Source: Rhizobium favelukesii
Lineage (GTDB): Bacteria > Pseudomonadota > Alphaproteobacteria > Rhizobiales > Rhizobiaceae
Length of the DNA: 64,000 bases
Direction of reading: 5' to 3'
NCBI RefSeq assembly: GCF_000577275.2
Contig: NZ_HG916852.1
Location: 995,001 to 1,059,000 of the forward strand
Made by a program: the position numbers and the translations under genes. Below the pieces are notes generated by a model, which was not told the origin of the DNA, searched no databases, and saw only the letters and a program-made list of their open reading frames with translations. Position 1 is the stretch's first letter. Every line of letters starts with the position of its first letter. This document shows positions 37,574-47,884 of this stretch, one piece after another.

Positions 37574-38626
37574 TCATGCCCTGTTTGATTCGAACTGGAA
37601 CGGGATGCCCGAGGCCAGCCCGGAAACGTACCGCACCTTCTGGTAAAGGCCGTTGATCGAGAGCCTTGGCAGATAGGTGATGCTGCCGATCGAGCGCTGG
37701 GTGACGACGCCGGGCTGCGTCGTCACGGCAATGTCAAAGCCGACCTCGCGTGCGATCGCGGCTTGCCTCTGCGTTACCGCCTCGCGAGTACCGTAGGGGT
37801 AGGCGAAGGAGCCGGGTCGGGCGCCGGTGATCGCTGCGACGTAGTCGCGGGAAGCCTCCATCTCGTCGCGAACCTCCCGGTCTGAGAGGCGCGAGATCGC
37901 CCTATGGCTGATTGTATGAGCGCCGAGCGAGACCAGCGGGCTAGCTTCAAGCAAATTGAGTTCCGCCGGTGTCATGACGAGATCATCAACGATTTCGTCC
38001 GGATCGATCTCGTGCGTTCGCGCCATCGCGTCGATGGCTGTGACGGCGGCGGTCTCGTCATGTCGATGAAGATGGTTGGCGAAACGCGCGAAGGCGCGTT
38101 CCTTGGCGAGTGGAACCGCGACGTCCAGCATCTCATGGCCGTGGCCGAAATCGAAGCCGAGCTTCTCTTCCTTGCGCAAAACCGCCGCCAGCGTCTCCCA
38201 CCAGATCGTATGCGTGCGCTCGGAAAGACCCCTAGCGACGAAGACGGTGAAGGGCACCTTGTGTTTCTCGAAGATCGGCAGGGCGTAGACAAGATTGTTG
38301 CGGTAGCCGTCGTCGAGCGTGAAAGCGGCGAAGGGTTGGCTGGAGCCGGATTGCGAAAGCAGCGCGGGAATCTCGTCAAGCGCCACGAAGCGATAGCCGT
38401 CCCTTTTCAGGCGAACGAGGACTAGATCGAGGAATTCCGGCGTGATCTCCAGATGCGCATTCGGCGCGAAGGCGGTCTCTTCGTGTGGGCGGACATGGTG
38501 GAGCGTGAAGATGGCGCCAAGTCCGCGGGCACCGCGCATCACGCCGGCTGCACGCAGGAGATTGGCAGTCTCAAGGCTGCCTGCAATCGCAATCCGCTTC
38601 GCAAGCGTTTTGACACTCGCCGTCAT
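37574..38626 (-). CDS. Polysaccharide deacetylase family protein (NodB homology)
   Basis: A 350-residue protein with a NodB-homology domain. The metal/catalytic motif is FTLDDGYRNN, and the second is GAHTISHRAISRL (His-x3-His). No signal peptide is clear. It should deacetylate an N-acetylated polysaccharide or sugar intermediate, perhaps peptidoglycan, surface polysaccharide or a precursor. Not NodB itself by length. Convergent with pdxH. Confidence 0.85.
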   Translation of the reverse strand: MTASVKTLAKRIAIAGSLETANLLRAAGVMRGARGLGAIFTLHHVRPHEETAFAPNAHLEITPEFLDLVLVRLKRDGYRFVALDEIPALLSQSGSSQPFAAFTLDDGYRNNLVYALPIFEKHKVPFTVFVARGLSERTHTIWWETLAAVLRKEEKLGFDFGHGHEMLDVAVPLAKERAFARFANHLHRHDETAAVTAIDAMARTHEIDPDEIVDDLVMTPAELNLLEASPLVSLGAHTISHRAISRLSDREVRDEMEASRDYVAAITGARPGSFAYPYGTREAVTQRQAAIAREVGFDIAVTTQPGVVTQRSIGSITYLPRLSINGLYQKVRYVSGLASGIPFQFESNRA

Positions 38627-38851
38627 CTCATCTGCCCACTGGTTTCTGGAGCGGCGAAACTAGCAAATCCGCGGTTAAGTCTTGCTGAATGAAGATTTTC
38701 GAGTGTCCTCTTTACGGGATTTTCACTATGAAGGATAAAACTTGACAAAAATGGTACCAGTTGCCGCAAAGTCGCGCCACATTGGCGGCTTCTGTAGCGG
38801 AACGGGACAAATCCGAATGGCGCCGGCTATTCGTTCATCGAGGGGAATTGC

Positions 38852-40120
38852 ATGAAGAAGCTGTTGGCCGCGATTATGACCGCGACGCTCGTCGCTATGG
38901 CGCCGTTGACGGCGATGGCAGGCAGTGCCTCCCTCATTCTGGATGCCCGAACCGGCAAGGTGCTCAGCGCCGAAAATGCCGACGTCCTGAACCACCCCGC
39001 TTCGCTGACGAAGATGATGACCATCTACATGGCTTTCGAGGCGATCAACCGCGGCAAGCTCAGCTGGAACACACCGCTCGTCATGTCGAAATACGCCGCC
39101 TCGCGTCCACCGACGAAGCTCGGCGTTCGCGCTGGTGATTCCGTTACGGTTCGCGACGCGATCCTCGGCATGATCACCAAGTCGGCCAACGATGCCGCTG
39201 CTGCCATGGCCGAAAAGCTCGGTGGTTCGGAAAGCAATTTTGCTCGCATGATGACGCAGAAGGCACGGCAGCTCGGCATGACCCGTACGGCCTTCTATAA
39301 TGCGTCCGGCCTCCCGGATGGACGCCAGGTCACCACGGCGCGCGACATGTCCACGCTTGCCGTGGCGCTCATGCGGAATTTCCCAAGCGAGTATCGCCTG
39401 TTCTCGACAGCCAGCTTCACTTTCCGTGGGCGCACGATCCGAGGCCACAACAACCTGATGTACCGCTATCAGGGCATGGATGGCATCAAGACCGGTTACA
39501 CCAACGCGTCCGGCTTCAACCTCGTCAGCGCCGTAAAAGACGGCAACCGCCGCGTCGTCGGTGTCGTGCTTGGCGGCCGCACGGCCCGCAGCCGCGACGC
39601 CAAGATGGCGGGTCTGCTCGACAAGTATCTCGGCCGTGCGTCAACCAGCGGCAAACTGGTTGCAAGCGTCAATGCGCGCCAGCAGGTGGAAGTCGCCTCG
39701 GCCGCCGATGACAGCGACATGCCGGTCCCCGAAACCACGCCGCGCACAAATGAACTCTCGCCAAAGGCGCTCGGCTATCTGAGCGATGCGACGGTTCCGA
39801 TGGAGCGCCCGTCCGCTCTTGCCGAAGTAGCCAATGCCGGCAAGTCCGCCGGCGCGCCGTCTGCTTCCGGCGACTGGCAGATTCAGATCTCGGCGGCACC
39901 GAGCGATGATGCTGCTCGCGCTCTCCTTGCCCAGGCCAAGGCCGAGGGTGGTCCGGCCCTGAAAACCGCGTCGCCCTTTACCGAGGCTGTCGGCAATGGT
40001 GCCAACAAGATCTATCGCGCTCGCTTCGTCGGATTCCAGAGCCGCGAAGCTGCCACGGCAGCCTGCGATGCCCTGAGACAGCGCTCCTACGACTGCATGC
40101 TGCTGCCTGACCACGGCTGA
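38852..40120 (+). CDS. D-alanyl-D-alanine carboxypeptidase (PBP5/6-like) with SPOR domain
   Basis: A 422-residue periplasmic serine peptidase. A signal peptide (LAAIMTATLVAMAPLTAMA) is followed by the catalytic triad of motifs: SLTK (SxxK, about residue 51), SAN (SxN, about 111) and KTG (in GIKTGYTNAS). The last ~75 residues (WQIQISAAPSDDAARALL ... RARFVGFQSREAA) form a SPOR domain, which binds denuded glycan strands at the division site. It trims pentapeptide side chains and probably acts at septa. Strong SD (AGGGGA). Confidence 0.93.
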   Translation: MKKLLAAIMTATLVAMAPLTAMAGSASLILDARTGKVLSAENADVLNHPASLTKMMTIYMAFEAINRGKLSWNTPLVMSKYAASRPPTKLGVRAGDSVTVRDAILGMITKSANDAAAAMAEKLGGSESNFARMMTQKARQLGMTRTAFYNASGLPDGRQVTTARDMSTLAVALMRNFPSEYRLFSTASFTFRGRTIRGHNNLMYRYQGMDGIKTGYTNASGFNLVSAVKDGNRRVVGVVLGGRTARSRDAKMAGLLDKYLGRASTSGKLVASVNARQQVEVASAADDSDMPVPETTPRTNELSPKALGYLSDATVPMERPSALAEVANAGKSAGAPSASGDWQIQISAAPSDDAARALLAQAKAEGGPALKTASPFTEAVGNGANKIYRARFVGFQSREAATAACDALRQRSYDCMLLPDHG

Positions 40121-40151
40121 ACCTTCTGGACTTTCCAGCAGAATCAAGGTC

Positions 40152-40172
40152 CTCCTTTGTAAACAAAAGGAG
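40152..40172 (+). promoter_or_regulatory. Hairpin hiding the ribosome binding site of the MazG-like gene
   Basis: CTCCTTT (40152-40158) pairs with AAAGGAG (40066-style SD at 40166-40172) around a short loop, leaving one bulged A near the loop. The SD is thus completely paired, 6 bases before the ATG. It could lower translation until melted by temperature, a ligand or ribosome traffic. Confidence 0.45.
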
Positions 40173-40178
40173 AACGCC

Positions 40179-40487
40179 ATGCTGAATGATCTCGCCGAAA
40201 AATTCGAGCGCGCTTCGCGCACCTATGCCGATGCCAATGGCATAGCGCGCGACGCCGACTGGTTTCTCCTGAAGCTTCAGGAGGAAATCGGCGAGCTCAC
40301 CCAAGCCTGGAACCGCGTCAGCGGCAGAGGGCGTCGGAAAGGCAGGTCGGATGAGCAACTGGCGCGCGACCTCGCTGATGAAGCAGCCGATGTGCTCGGC
40401 CACATCCTGCTTTTTGCGCATAGAAACGATCTGGATCTCGCAGCGGCGATCAAGCGCAAATGGCTGTTCCAGCCAGAGCGGGGCTAG
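40179..40487 (+). CDS. MazG-like nucleotide pyrophosphohydrolase
   Basis: A 102-residue all-alpha NTP-PPase-fold protein. The metal-binding motifs are EEIGELTQAW (E-E-x2-E) and DEAADVLGHI (E-x2-D). It resembles MazG or phosphoribosyl-ATP pyrophosphohydrolase-like domains, which cleave the alpha-beta bond of nucleotides. Substrate unknown, house-cleaning of abnormal nucleotides is plausible. Its stop shares CTAG with the convergent acetyltransferase gene. Confidence 0.8.
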   Translation: MLNDLAEKFERASRTYADANGIARDADWFLLKLQEEIGELTQAWNRVSGRGRRKGRSDEQLARDLADEAADVLGHILLFAHRNDLDLAAAIKRKWLFQPERG

Positions 40488-40987
40488 CTTTCGGCCGTGC
40501 CGATCCTGCGCCGGTAGAATTTGGTATCCACGGCCATCAGCGGAAATGATCGCGGAAGATCGCCCTTGGGAACCTCCGTGAATCCGTTCTTTTCGTAGAA
40601 CCGATGCGCGGCGAGGAATTTGTCCGTCGTTCCAAGGAAGATCTCCTTGATCCCCTGATTTTCTGCGTGTCCCACCAGTTCCGCCAGAAGTCGTGCCGCG
40701 ACGTTATGCTCGCGACCGCGCACATCAGCCGCGACAAACATCTTGCGCAACGCCGTCTGGTTGTTGCCGATGTCCTTCAGCCCAAGCGTGCCGACAACCT
40801 GGCCGTTACGGACGGCGACCCAGAACTGACCCTTTCCGGACTGATAGAAATCAGAAATAACCGCGAGATCCGGCTGGTCGTCGGCCGTGATCGCGATGCC
40901 GAATTCCTCGCGCTGGATCGGCAGGATCACCGAGAAAACATCATCGAGATCGGCGGCAACGAACGGTCTGATCTCGATTTCGCTCAC
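40484..40987 (-). CDS. GNAT family N-acetyltransferase
   Basis: A 167-residue acetyltransferase. The acetyl-CoA binding segment is KMFVAADVRGREHNVAARLL (the R/Q-x-x-G-x-G/A loop region), followed by IFLGTTDKFLAAHRFYEKNGF, the usual fourth motif. Substrate is unknown. Two consecutive GTG codons are possible starts; the second (40987) has the better distance to the AGGAG site. Confidence 0.8.
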   Translation of the reverse strand: MSEIEIRPFVAADLDDVFSVILPIQREEFGIAITADDQPDLAVISDFYQSGKGQFWVAVRNGQVVGTLGLKDIGNNQTALRKMFVAADVRGREHNVAARLLAELVGHAENQGIKEIFLGTTDKFLAAHRFYEKNGFTEVPKGDLPRSFPLMAVDTKFYRRRIGTAES

Positions 40988-41006
40988 CACCGCTCCTCGT
41001 TCCCGA

Positions 41007-42422
41007 CTAGGCCTTCGTGCCGCCCACGGTCACCTGGTCCATCCGCAGGTGCGGTTGGCCGACGCCGACGGGAACCCATTGCCCGGCCTTGCCGCAATTG
41101 CCGATGCCGGTGTCGAGTTTCATGTCGTTGCCGACCATCGAAACACGCTTCATCGCCTCCGGGCCGTTGCCGATCAGCATCGCGCCCTTGATCGGCGCGC
41201 CGATCTTGCCGTTCTCGATCAGGTAGGCCTCGGTGCAGCCGAACACGAACTTGCCGGAGGTGATATCCACCTGGCCGCCGCCGAAGGAGACGGCATAGAT
41301 GCCCTTCCTTACGGAAGAGATAATTTCCTCCGGCGTCTTGTCGCCGCCGAGCATGTAGGTGTTGGTCATGCGAGGCATGGGAACGTGCGAATAGCCCTGA
41401 CGGCGGCCGTTGCCAGTTGGCTTCATGCCCATCAGACGGGCATTCTGTCGGTCCTGCATGTAGCCGACAAGCTTGCCATTTTCGATCAGCACATTGTAGG
41501 CCGAAGGCGTCCCTTCGTCGTCGATGGTGATCGAGCCGCGGCGGTTGTCGATCGTGCCGTCGTCGACGACGGTCACGCCGGGTGCCGCGACCATCTGGCC
41601 GAGCAGGCCGGCAAAGGCGGAGGTCTTCTTTCGGTTGAAATCGCCTTCGAGCCCGTGGCCGACGGCTTCGTGCAGCATGACCCCCGGCCAGCCGGAGCCG
41701 AGCACGACATCCATGGTGGCGGCCGGCGCGTCGATTGCCTCCAGGTTCACCAGTGCCTGGCGTAACGCTTCGTCGGCGCCGTACTGCCAGCTGTCCTCGG
41801 CGATGAAATCGCCAAAGCCGACACGCCCGCCGCTGCCATAGGAGCCGCTCTCCTGGCGCTCGCCTTCACCGACGATGACCGAGATATTGATGCGCGTCAT
41901 CGGCCGGATATCGCGAACGCGGTGACCATCGGCGCGCAGAATGTCGACGACCTGCCAGCTGGCGGCGACCGATGCGGTCACCTGGCGCACCTTGTCGTCC
42001 TTGCCGCGTAAATAAGCGTCGATATCCTGCAGCACCTTGACCTTCGCCTCGAAGGTCGGCGTACCGATCGGGTTCTCGTCCGAGTAGAGCTTCTTGTTGG
42101 TTCGCTGGGGAGCCGCTGCATAGCTGCCGGCATAGCCACGGGTGACGGCGCCAACTGCATCGGCTGCACGCTTCAAGGCCGCAACGGAGAGGTCGCCCGC
42201 ATGCGCATAGCCGACCGCTTCGCCGGCAACCGCACGCAGGCCAAAGCCCTGCTCGGTGTTGAAGCTGCCGCCCTTCAGGCGCCCGTTGTCGAACATCAGC
42301 GATTCCGCCTGGGCGTGTTCGATGTAGAGCTCCCCGTCGTCCGCGCCCGAAAGCGCCTCGGCAACGAGCGAGCGCATCTTCGCTTCGTCGGCATCGAAAA
42401 GCGTGAGGAGATCCGTATTCAT
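41007..42422 (-). CDS. tldD: TldD metalloprotease
   Basis: A 471-residue subunit of the TldD/TldE (PmbA) zinc protease, which processes some ribosomal peptides and degrades unfolded peptides. The metal motif HExxxH is seen in MLHEAVGHGLEGD, followed by the downstream Cys (FVFGCTEAYLIENG) region. Length is normal. A PmbA partner is not in this window; it is usually elsewhere on the chromosome. Confidence 0.95.
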   Translation of the reverse strand: MNTDLLTLFDADEAKMRSLVAEALSGADDGELYIEHAQAESLMFDNGRLKGGSFNTEQGFGLRAVAGEAVGYAHAGDLSVAALKRAADAVGAVTRGYAGSYAAAPQRTNKKLYSDENPIGTPTFEAKVKVLQDIDAYLRGKDDKVRQVTASVAASWQVVDILRADGHRVRDIRPMTRINISVIVGEGERQESGSYGSGGRVGFGDFIAEDSWQYGADEALRQALVNLEAIDAPAATMDVVLGSGWPGVMLHEAVGHGLEGDFNRKKTSAFAGLLGQMVAAPGVTVVDDGTIDNRRGSITIDDEGTPSAYNVLIENGKLVGYMQDRQNARLMGMKPTGNGRRQGYSHVPMPRMTNTYMLGGDKTPEEIISSVRKGIYAVSFGGGQVDITSGKFVFGCTEAYLIENGKIGAPIKGAMLIGNGPEAMKRVSMVGNDMKLDTGIGNCGKAGQWVPVGVGQPHLRMDQVTVGGTKA

Positions 42423-42506
42423 GTCTTTATGCTCCGCTGAAGCAGGAATGCTTTCAGCCGATGTAGGTCCGGTTTACCGTTGCAGCAAGCCCCGAAATCG
42501 AGACGA

Positions 42507-43094
42507 TCAGGGGAGGGCGTCGTAGCCTTCGGCAAAACCCTTGAGATCGACGGGGATGCCGATGCCTTCCTCAGGCGTCTGGAAAACGATGAAGGTGGCG
42601 CTGGCGCCGCTGCGGAAGGTCTTCAGCAGTTCGTCCTCGAGCACGACTTCGGCATAGCAGCCATCGGCAAAGCAGCGGACGAAATAGGCGCGGCCGATGT
42701 CCTTGCCGTCGACATTGAGGCCGAGGCCGTTCGGCAGCAACACGCCGAGCGGGGCCAGAACGCGCAGAATCTTCGACTTGCGGTCGGCGGTCTTCAGCAC
42801 GACGACCGAGAGGCCGACCTCCGGCCGGTCTTCGGCAATGACGTTCTGCATCAACGCGCACTGCTCGGTCGCGGCGCCCGCCGGCTTGTCGCACACGACC
42901 GACCATGCGCCGTGGTTCGACTTTACGGTGCCGGGTGCCTGCGGCTGCGTCTGGCCGGGCGTTGCCCGCGCTGCCGGAGGCGTTGGCGCAGGTTGTGCCG
43001 GCGCGGGTTGCTGCTGGGCGAAAGCGGGAGCAGTCGCTGCGGCCGCGATGCACGCTGTCAGCACGAACGGCCGTGCGAGGGAACGGAAACCCAT
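42507..43094 (-). CDS. Invasion-associated locus B (IalB) family protein
   Basis: A 195-residue periplasmic or outer-membrane-associated protein. The signal peptide runs from MGFRSLARP ([15 protein letters not shown], cut before QQQ), chosen over two upstream starts. A Gln/Pro/Ala-rich linker follows, then the IalB domain, with GAWSVVCDKPAGAATEQCAL and YFVRCFADGCYAEVV (four Cys). Related to IalB of Bartonella, which affects erythrocyte invasion; in rhizobia it is an envelope protein of unknown role. Confidence 0.88.
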   Translation of the reverse strand: MGFRSLARPFVLTACIAAAATAPAFAQQQPAPAQPAPTPPAARATPGQTQPQAPGTVKSNHGAWSVVCDKPAGAATEQCALMQNVIAEDRPEVGLSVVVLKTADRKSKILRVLAPLGVLLPNGLGLNVDGKDIGRAYFVRCFADGCYAEVVLEDELLKTFRSGASATFIVFQTPEEGIGIPVDLKGFAEGYDALP

Positions 43095-43431
43095 GAAAAC
43101 CTCTGCAATTCGAATCAGTGCCGCTAAGTTGGGGCGCGCCATCAAAAATGAAAAGCCCCACCCGCTGAAAAGCCGGGGACTACGGCGGAAATGGGACGTT
43201 TCCCAGAGAATGTTGGCGCGGCGGCGCGAGTCGCAAGCTATATTTCGCGAATGATAACGAAAAGGTGGAATGTTTCGTTATGCTTGGGTCAGCCTGTTTG
43301 AAAGCGAAAATGCCGCACAGACAAATGCTTTGGCCTGTTGCGGCGAATGGCAAACTGTGGTTTGAAGCGCAGAAGATGGCAAGGATTCTGCGTGCATTTT
43401 ACGCAGATCAGCGCTCGAGGGAGATATTAAC
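43095..43431. other. Promoter region of the cta operon
   Basis: About 337 bp with no coding frame of note, between the divergent ialB and ctaC genes. It is less GC-rich near ctaC. The main structure is the 9-bp inverted repeat at 43254-43281. The GTG start of ctaC has GAGGGAG nine bases upstream. No tRNA or riboswitch is recognised; a small RNA cannot be excluded. Confidence 0.5.
43254..43281. promoter_or_regulatory. Inverted repeat upstream of the cytochrome oxidase operon
   Basis: ATAACGAAA (43254-43262) and TTTCGTTAT (43273-43281) are perfect 9-bp arms with a 10-base spacer, about 150 bp before the ctaC start. The geometry suits a dimeric repressor or activator binding one helix face. I match it to no known redox regulator (FNR, RegR or Rrf2 consensus). 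Confidence 0.5.
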
Positions 43432-44325
43432 GTGATTAAGAAGGCTTATGCAGCTCTGACCGCGCTGGTCTGTCTGCTTTTTGCTTCCGGCAGTTATGCC
43501 GACCAGCCGAAGCCGTGGCAGGCGACCTTACAGCCGGCAGCCACGCCTATCATGCGGGACATTCATTGGTTCGAGCAGTATACCTTGTGGTTTATCGTTC
43601 CGATCACGCTCTTCGTACTGGTTCTTTTGATCGTTGTCTGTTTCAAGTTTCGTGCCGGTGCCAATCCGGTGCCGTCCAAGACGAGCCACAATACGCTGAT
43701 CGAAGTCGCCTGGACCGTGGGGCCGGTTCTCGTTCTTCTGTTTCTTGCCGTTCCTTCCTTCAATTTGCTGACCGCCCAGCTCACGCTTCCGGAAAATCCG
43801 GATGTGACGATCAAGGCGACCGCAACCCAGTGGCAATGGAATTACGAGTATGAAGGCACCGACGACAGCCCGCTCGCCTTCGATTCCTTCTTGCTCAAGG
43901 ATCAGGACCGTGCCGCTGCCGGCAAGGAAGACAAGGCGATCTATCCGCGCCTGCTGACTGTCGATAACGAGCTTGTTCTGCCGATCAACAAGACGGTCCG
44001 CGTTCTTGTGACCGCCGCCCCGACCGACGTCATTCACGCATTCGCCATGCCGTCCTTCGGCGTCAAGATCGACGCCGTTCCGGGTCGTCTAAACGAAACC
44101 TGGTTCAAGGCCGAGCGCGAAGGTCTCTTCTATGGCCAGTGTTCCGAGCTCTGCGGCAAGGACCATGCGTTCATGCCGATCGCCATTCGCGTTGTCTCCG
44201 AGGACAAGTACAAGCAGTGGCTCGCCGCTGCCGCTACCGATCTGCCTGGGGCGTATAAAACACTCATGGCCGCAACCGATGGTCCCGCAAAGACCGTCGA
44301 CGTTGCCGAAAACGTCGCACAGTAA
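43432..44325 (+). CDS. ctaC: Cytochrome c oxidase subunit II
   Basis: A 297-residue protein: signal peptide (LTALVCLLFASGSYA), two transmembrane helices (about residues 48-70 and 90-115), and a periplasmic cupredoxin domain with the Cu_A ligands in CSELCGKDHAFM and His in DVIHAFAMP. It receives electrons from cytochrome c and feeds heme a in subunit I. GTG start with a good SD. First gene of the oxidase operon; ctaD follows after 18 bp. Confidence 0.97.
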   Translation: MIKKAYAALTALVCLLFASGSYADQPKPWQATLQPAATPIMRDIHWFEQYTLWFIVPITLFVLVLLIVVCFKFRAGANPVPSKTSHNTLIEVAWTVGPVLVLLFLAVPSFNLLTAQLTLPENPDVTIKATATQWQWNYEYEGTDDSPLAFDSFLLKDQDRAAAGKEDKAIYPRLLTVDNELVLPINKTVRVLVTAAPTDVIHAFAMPSFGVKIDAVPGRLNETWFKAEREGLFYGQCSELCGKDHAFMPIAIRVVSEDKYKQWLAAAATDLPGAYKTLMAATDGPAKTVDVAENVAQ

Positions 44326-46047
<1,722 letters not shown>

Positions 46048-46072
46048 GATGCAAGGATGATGCAAGAAATTG

Positions 46073-46102
46073 CGACCGCCGCGTGCTACAGTGCGGCGGT
46101 CG
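46073..46102 (+). other. Hairpin between ctaD and ctaB
   Basis: CGACCGCCGC (46073-46082) pairs perfectly with GCGGCGGTCG (46093-46102) around a 10-base loop, with no T-run after it. It lies 26 bp after the ctaD stop and 26 bp before the ctaB start. It may protect the ctaCD message or reduce flow into ctaB and the assembly genes. Confidence 0.6.
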
Positions 46103-46127
46103 GCTTACAAGTTTGCAGGACAAGAGA

Positions 46128-47084
46128 ATGACAGTAATCGGCAATCGCAAAGCTCTGGCACACGACGGCGAGTTCCGCCTGTCGGAGGCGAGTGCGCGCG
46201 ATTATTTTGAGCTCCTGAAGCCGCGCGTCATGTCGCTCGTGGTCTTCACGGCATTTGCCGGTCTCGTTATGGCGCCGGGCCACATCAATCCGGTTCTCGG
46301 CCTTATTGCCATCCTTTGCATCGCCATCGGCGCGGGCGCTTCGGGCGCACTGAACATGTGGTACGACGCCGATATCGATGCGATCATGACCCGCACCGCC
46401 AAGCGCCCGATCCCGGCCGGCCGGATTGCGCCGCGCGAGGCGCTGGCATTCGGTCTGGTGCTTTCCTGTTTTTCGGTGACGATCCTCGGCCTCGCCGTCA
46501 ATTGGCTCGCAGCCTTCATCCTCGCCTTCACGATTTTCTTCTATGCCGTGATCTACACGATGTGGCTGAAGCGCTCGACGCCGCAGAACATCGTCATCGG
46601 CGGTGCTGCCGGTGCCTTTCCTCCCATGATCGGCTGGGCCTGCGTGACCGGTACGGTCACGATCGAAAGCTTCGTCCTTTTCATGATCATCTTCCTGTGG
46701 ACACCCGCGCATTTCTGGGCGCTGGCTCTTTTCAAGATGGAAGACTATGAGGCGGTCGGCGTGCCGATGCTGCCGAATGTCTCGGGCGAGCGCACGACCA
46801 AGCATCAGATCGTCGCCTACGCCGTCCTGACGGCGGTCTGCGGTGTCCTGCCGACAGCCCTCGGCTTTGCGAGCCTCGGCTATGGCCTGGTCGCCGCGGC
46901 GCTCGGCGCGATCTTCATCTACTGTTCCATCGCCGTCTGGCGGATGCCAGACGGCGATGAGAAGATGATCCCGGCGAAGAAGCTCTTCGGCTTCTCGATC
47001 CTGTATCTCTTCGCGATTTTCTCCGCCCTGATGTTCGACCGGCTCGCGGCCGTGCTCGTTTCACATGCGGGAGGCATTTTCTGA
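46128..47084 (+). CDS. ctaB: Protoheme IX farnesyltransferase (heme O synthase)
   Basis: A 318-residue UbiA-family prenyltransferase, about nine membrane helices, that adds farnesyl to heme B to make heme O. The first Asp-rich motif is [15 protein letters not shown], the second part [15 protein letters not shown]. It starts at ATG 46128; the longer frame through the hairpin upstream is unused. Its TGA overlaps the next ATG (TGATG). Confidence 0.96.
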   Translation: MTVIGNRKALAHDGEFRLSEASARDYFELLKPRVMSLVVFTAFAGLVMAPGHINPVLGLIAILCIAIGAGASGALNMWYDADIDAIMTRTAKRPIPAGRIAPREALAFGLVLSCFSVTILGLAVNWLAAFILAFTIFFYAVIYTMWLKRSTPQNIVIGGAAGAFPPMIGWACVTGTVTIESFVLFMIIFLWTPAHFWALALFKMEDYEAVGVPMLPNVSGERTTKHQIVAYAVLTAVCGVLPTALGFASLGYGLVAAALGAIFIYCSIAVWRMPDGDEKMIPAKKLFGFSILYLFAIFSALMFDRLAAVLVSHAGGIF

Positions 47085-47221
47085 TGGACGTCGTCAAGCT
47101 CACGGAAGCGCAGCGCAAGTCGCGCCGCAACCGCAACGTCGCTCTTGGTCTGGTTCTGGCCGGCCTCGTCGTGCTCTTCTACGCGATCACGATCGTGAAG
47201 TTCACCTCGGGGCATATGTGA
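47084..47221 (+). CDS. CoxF-like small membrane protein of the oxidase operon
   Basis: A 45-residue protein (138 bp) too short for usual ORF listings. It starts [20 protein letters not shown], then one transmembrane helix ([18 protein letters not shown]), and ends KFTSGHM. It is coupled on both sides by TGATG: one base shared with the ctaB stop and one with the ctaG start. Small proteins at this position in rhizobia are called CoxF; their role in oxidase assembly is not defined. N-in, C-out topology is expected from the basic N-terminus. Confidence 0.85.
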   Translation: MDVVKLTEAQRKSRRNRNVALGLVLAGLVVLFYAITIVKFTSGHM

Positions 47222-47826
47222 TGAGCGAGATGCAGAGCGCACCGAGGAAGCCGCGCAACAACGGCGCCATCGTTCTCATGTGCCTTTCCTTCGTCGTCGG
47301 CATGGGCGCTGCGAGCTATGCCGCGGTGCCGCTTTACAGGATGTTTTGTCAGCTCACTGGCTACAATGGGACGACGCAGCGCGTCGAGCAGGCCTCCAGC
47401 GTGGTTCTCGATCGCAAGATTCGCGTCACCTTCGACGCAAACATTGCGCCGGGTCTCGACTGGGAGTTCAAGCCGGTCGAGCGCGAGGTCAATCCGCGCA
47501 TCGGCGAAACCATTCAGGTGAATTTCGTCGCGGTGAACAAGTCGAACGAGCCGCAGCGCGGTCAGGCGGTATTTAACGTGACGCCCGGTGAGGCGGGTGC
47601 CTATTTCAACAAGGTGCAGTGCTTCTGCTTCAATGAAACCATTCTGAAGCCGGGCGAAAAGCTCGAAATGCCGGTCGTGTTCTATATCGATCCTGATATT
47701 ACCAAGGCTGTGGAATCGAAGGATATCCACACCGTTACCTTGTCCTATACGTTCTATCCCAAAGAGGGTCCGAAGCCGCTCGCTTCGAACGAGGGTGGAA
47801 CGGTAAAGCTTGAAAAGAAACTTTGA
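47221..47826 (+). CDS. ctaG: Cytochrome c oxidase assembly protein CtaG/Cox11
   Basis: A 201-residue protein with one N-terminal helix ([20 protein letters not shown]) and a periplasmic immunoglobulin-like domain. The copper-binding CFCFNE motif is present, and a third Cys lies near the membrane (RMFCQLTGY). It delivers copper to Cu_B of subunit I. The ATG at 47221 overlaps the coxF stop; upstream extension of the frame is not used. Confidence 0.95.
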   Translation: MSEMQSAPRKPRNNGAIVLMCLSFVVGMGAASYAAVPLYRMFCQLTGYNGTTQRVEQASSVVLDRKIRVTFDANIAPGLDWEFKPVEREVNPRIGETIQVNFVAVNKSNEPQRGQAVFNVTPGEAGAYFNKVQCFCFNETILKPGEKLEMPVVFYIDPDITKAVESKDIHTVTLSYTFYPKEGPKPLASNEGGTVKLEKKL

Positions 47827-47884
47827 TTGAGGTTCGTTTCCGGCTATGCCGGAGCGGAGAGGAAGAGATCCGGGGATAGCTTAC

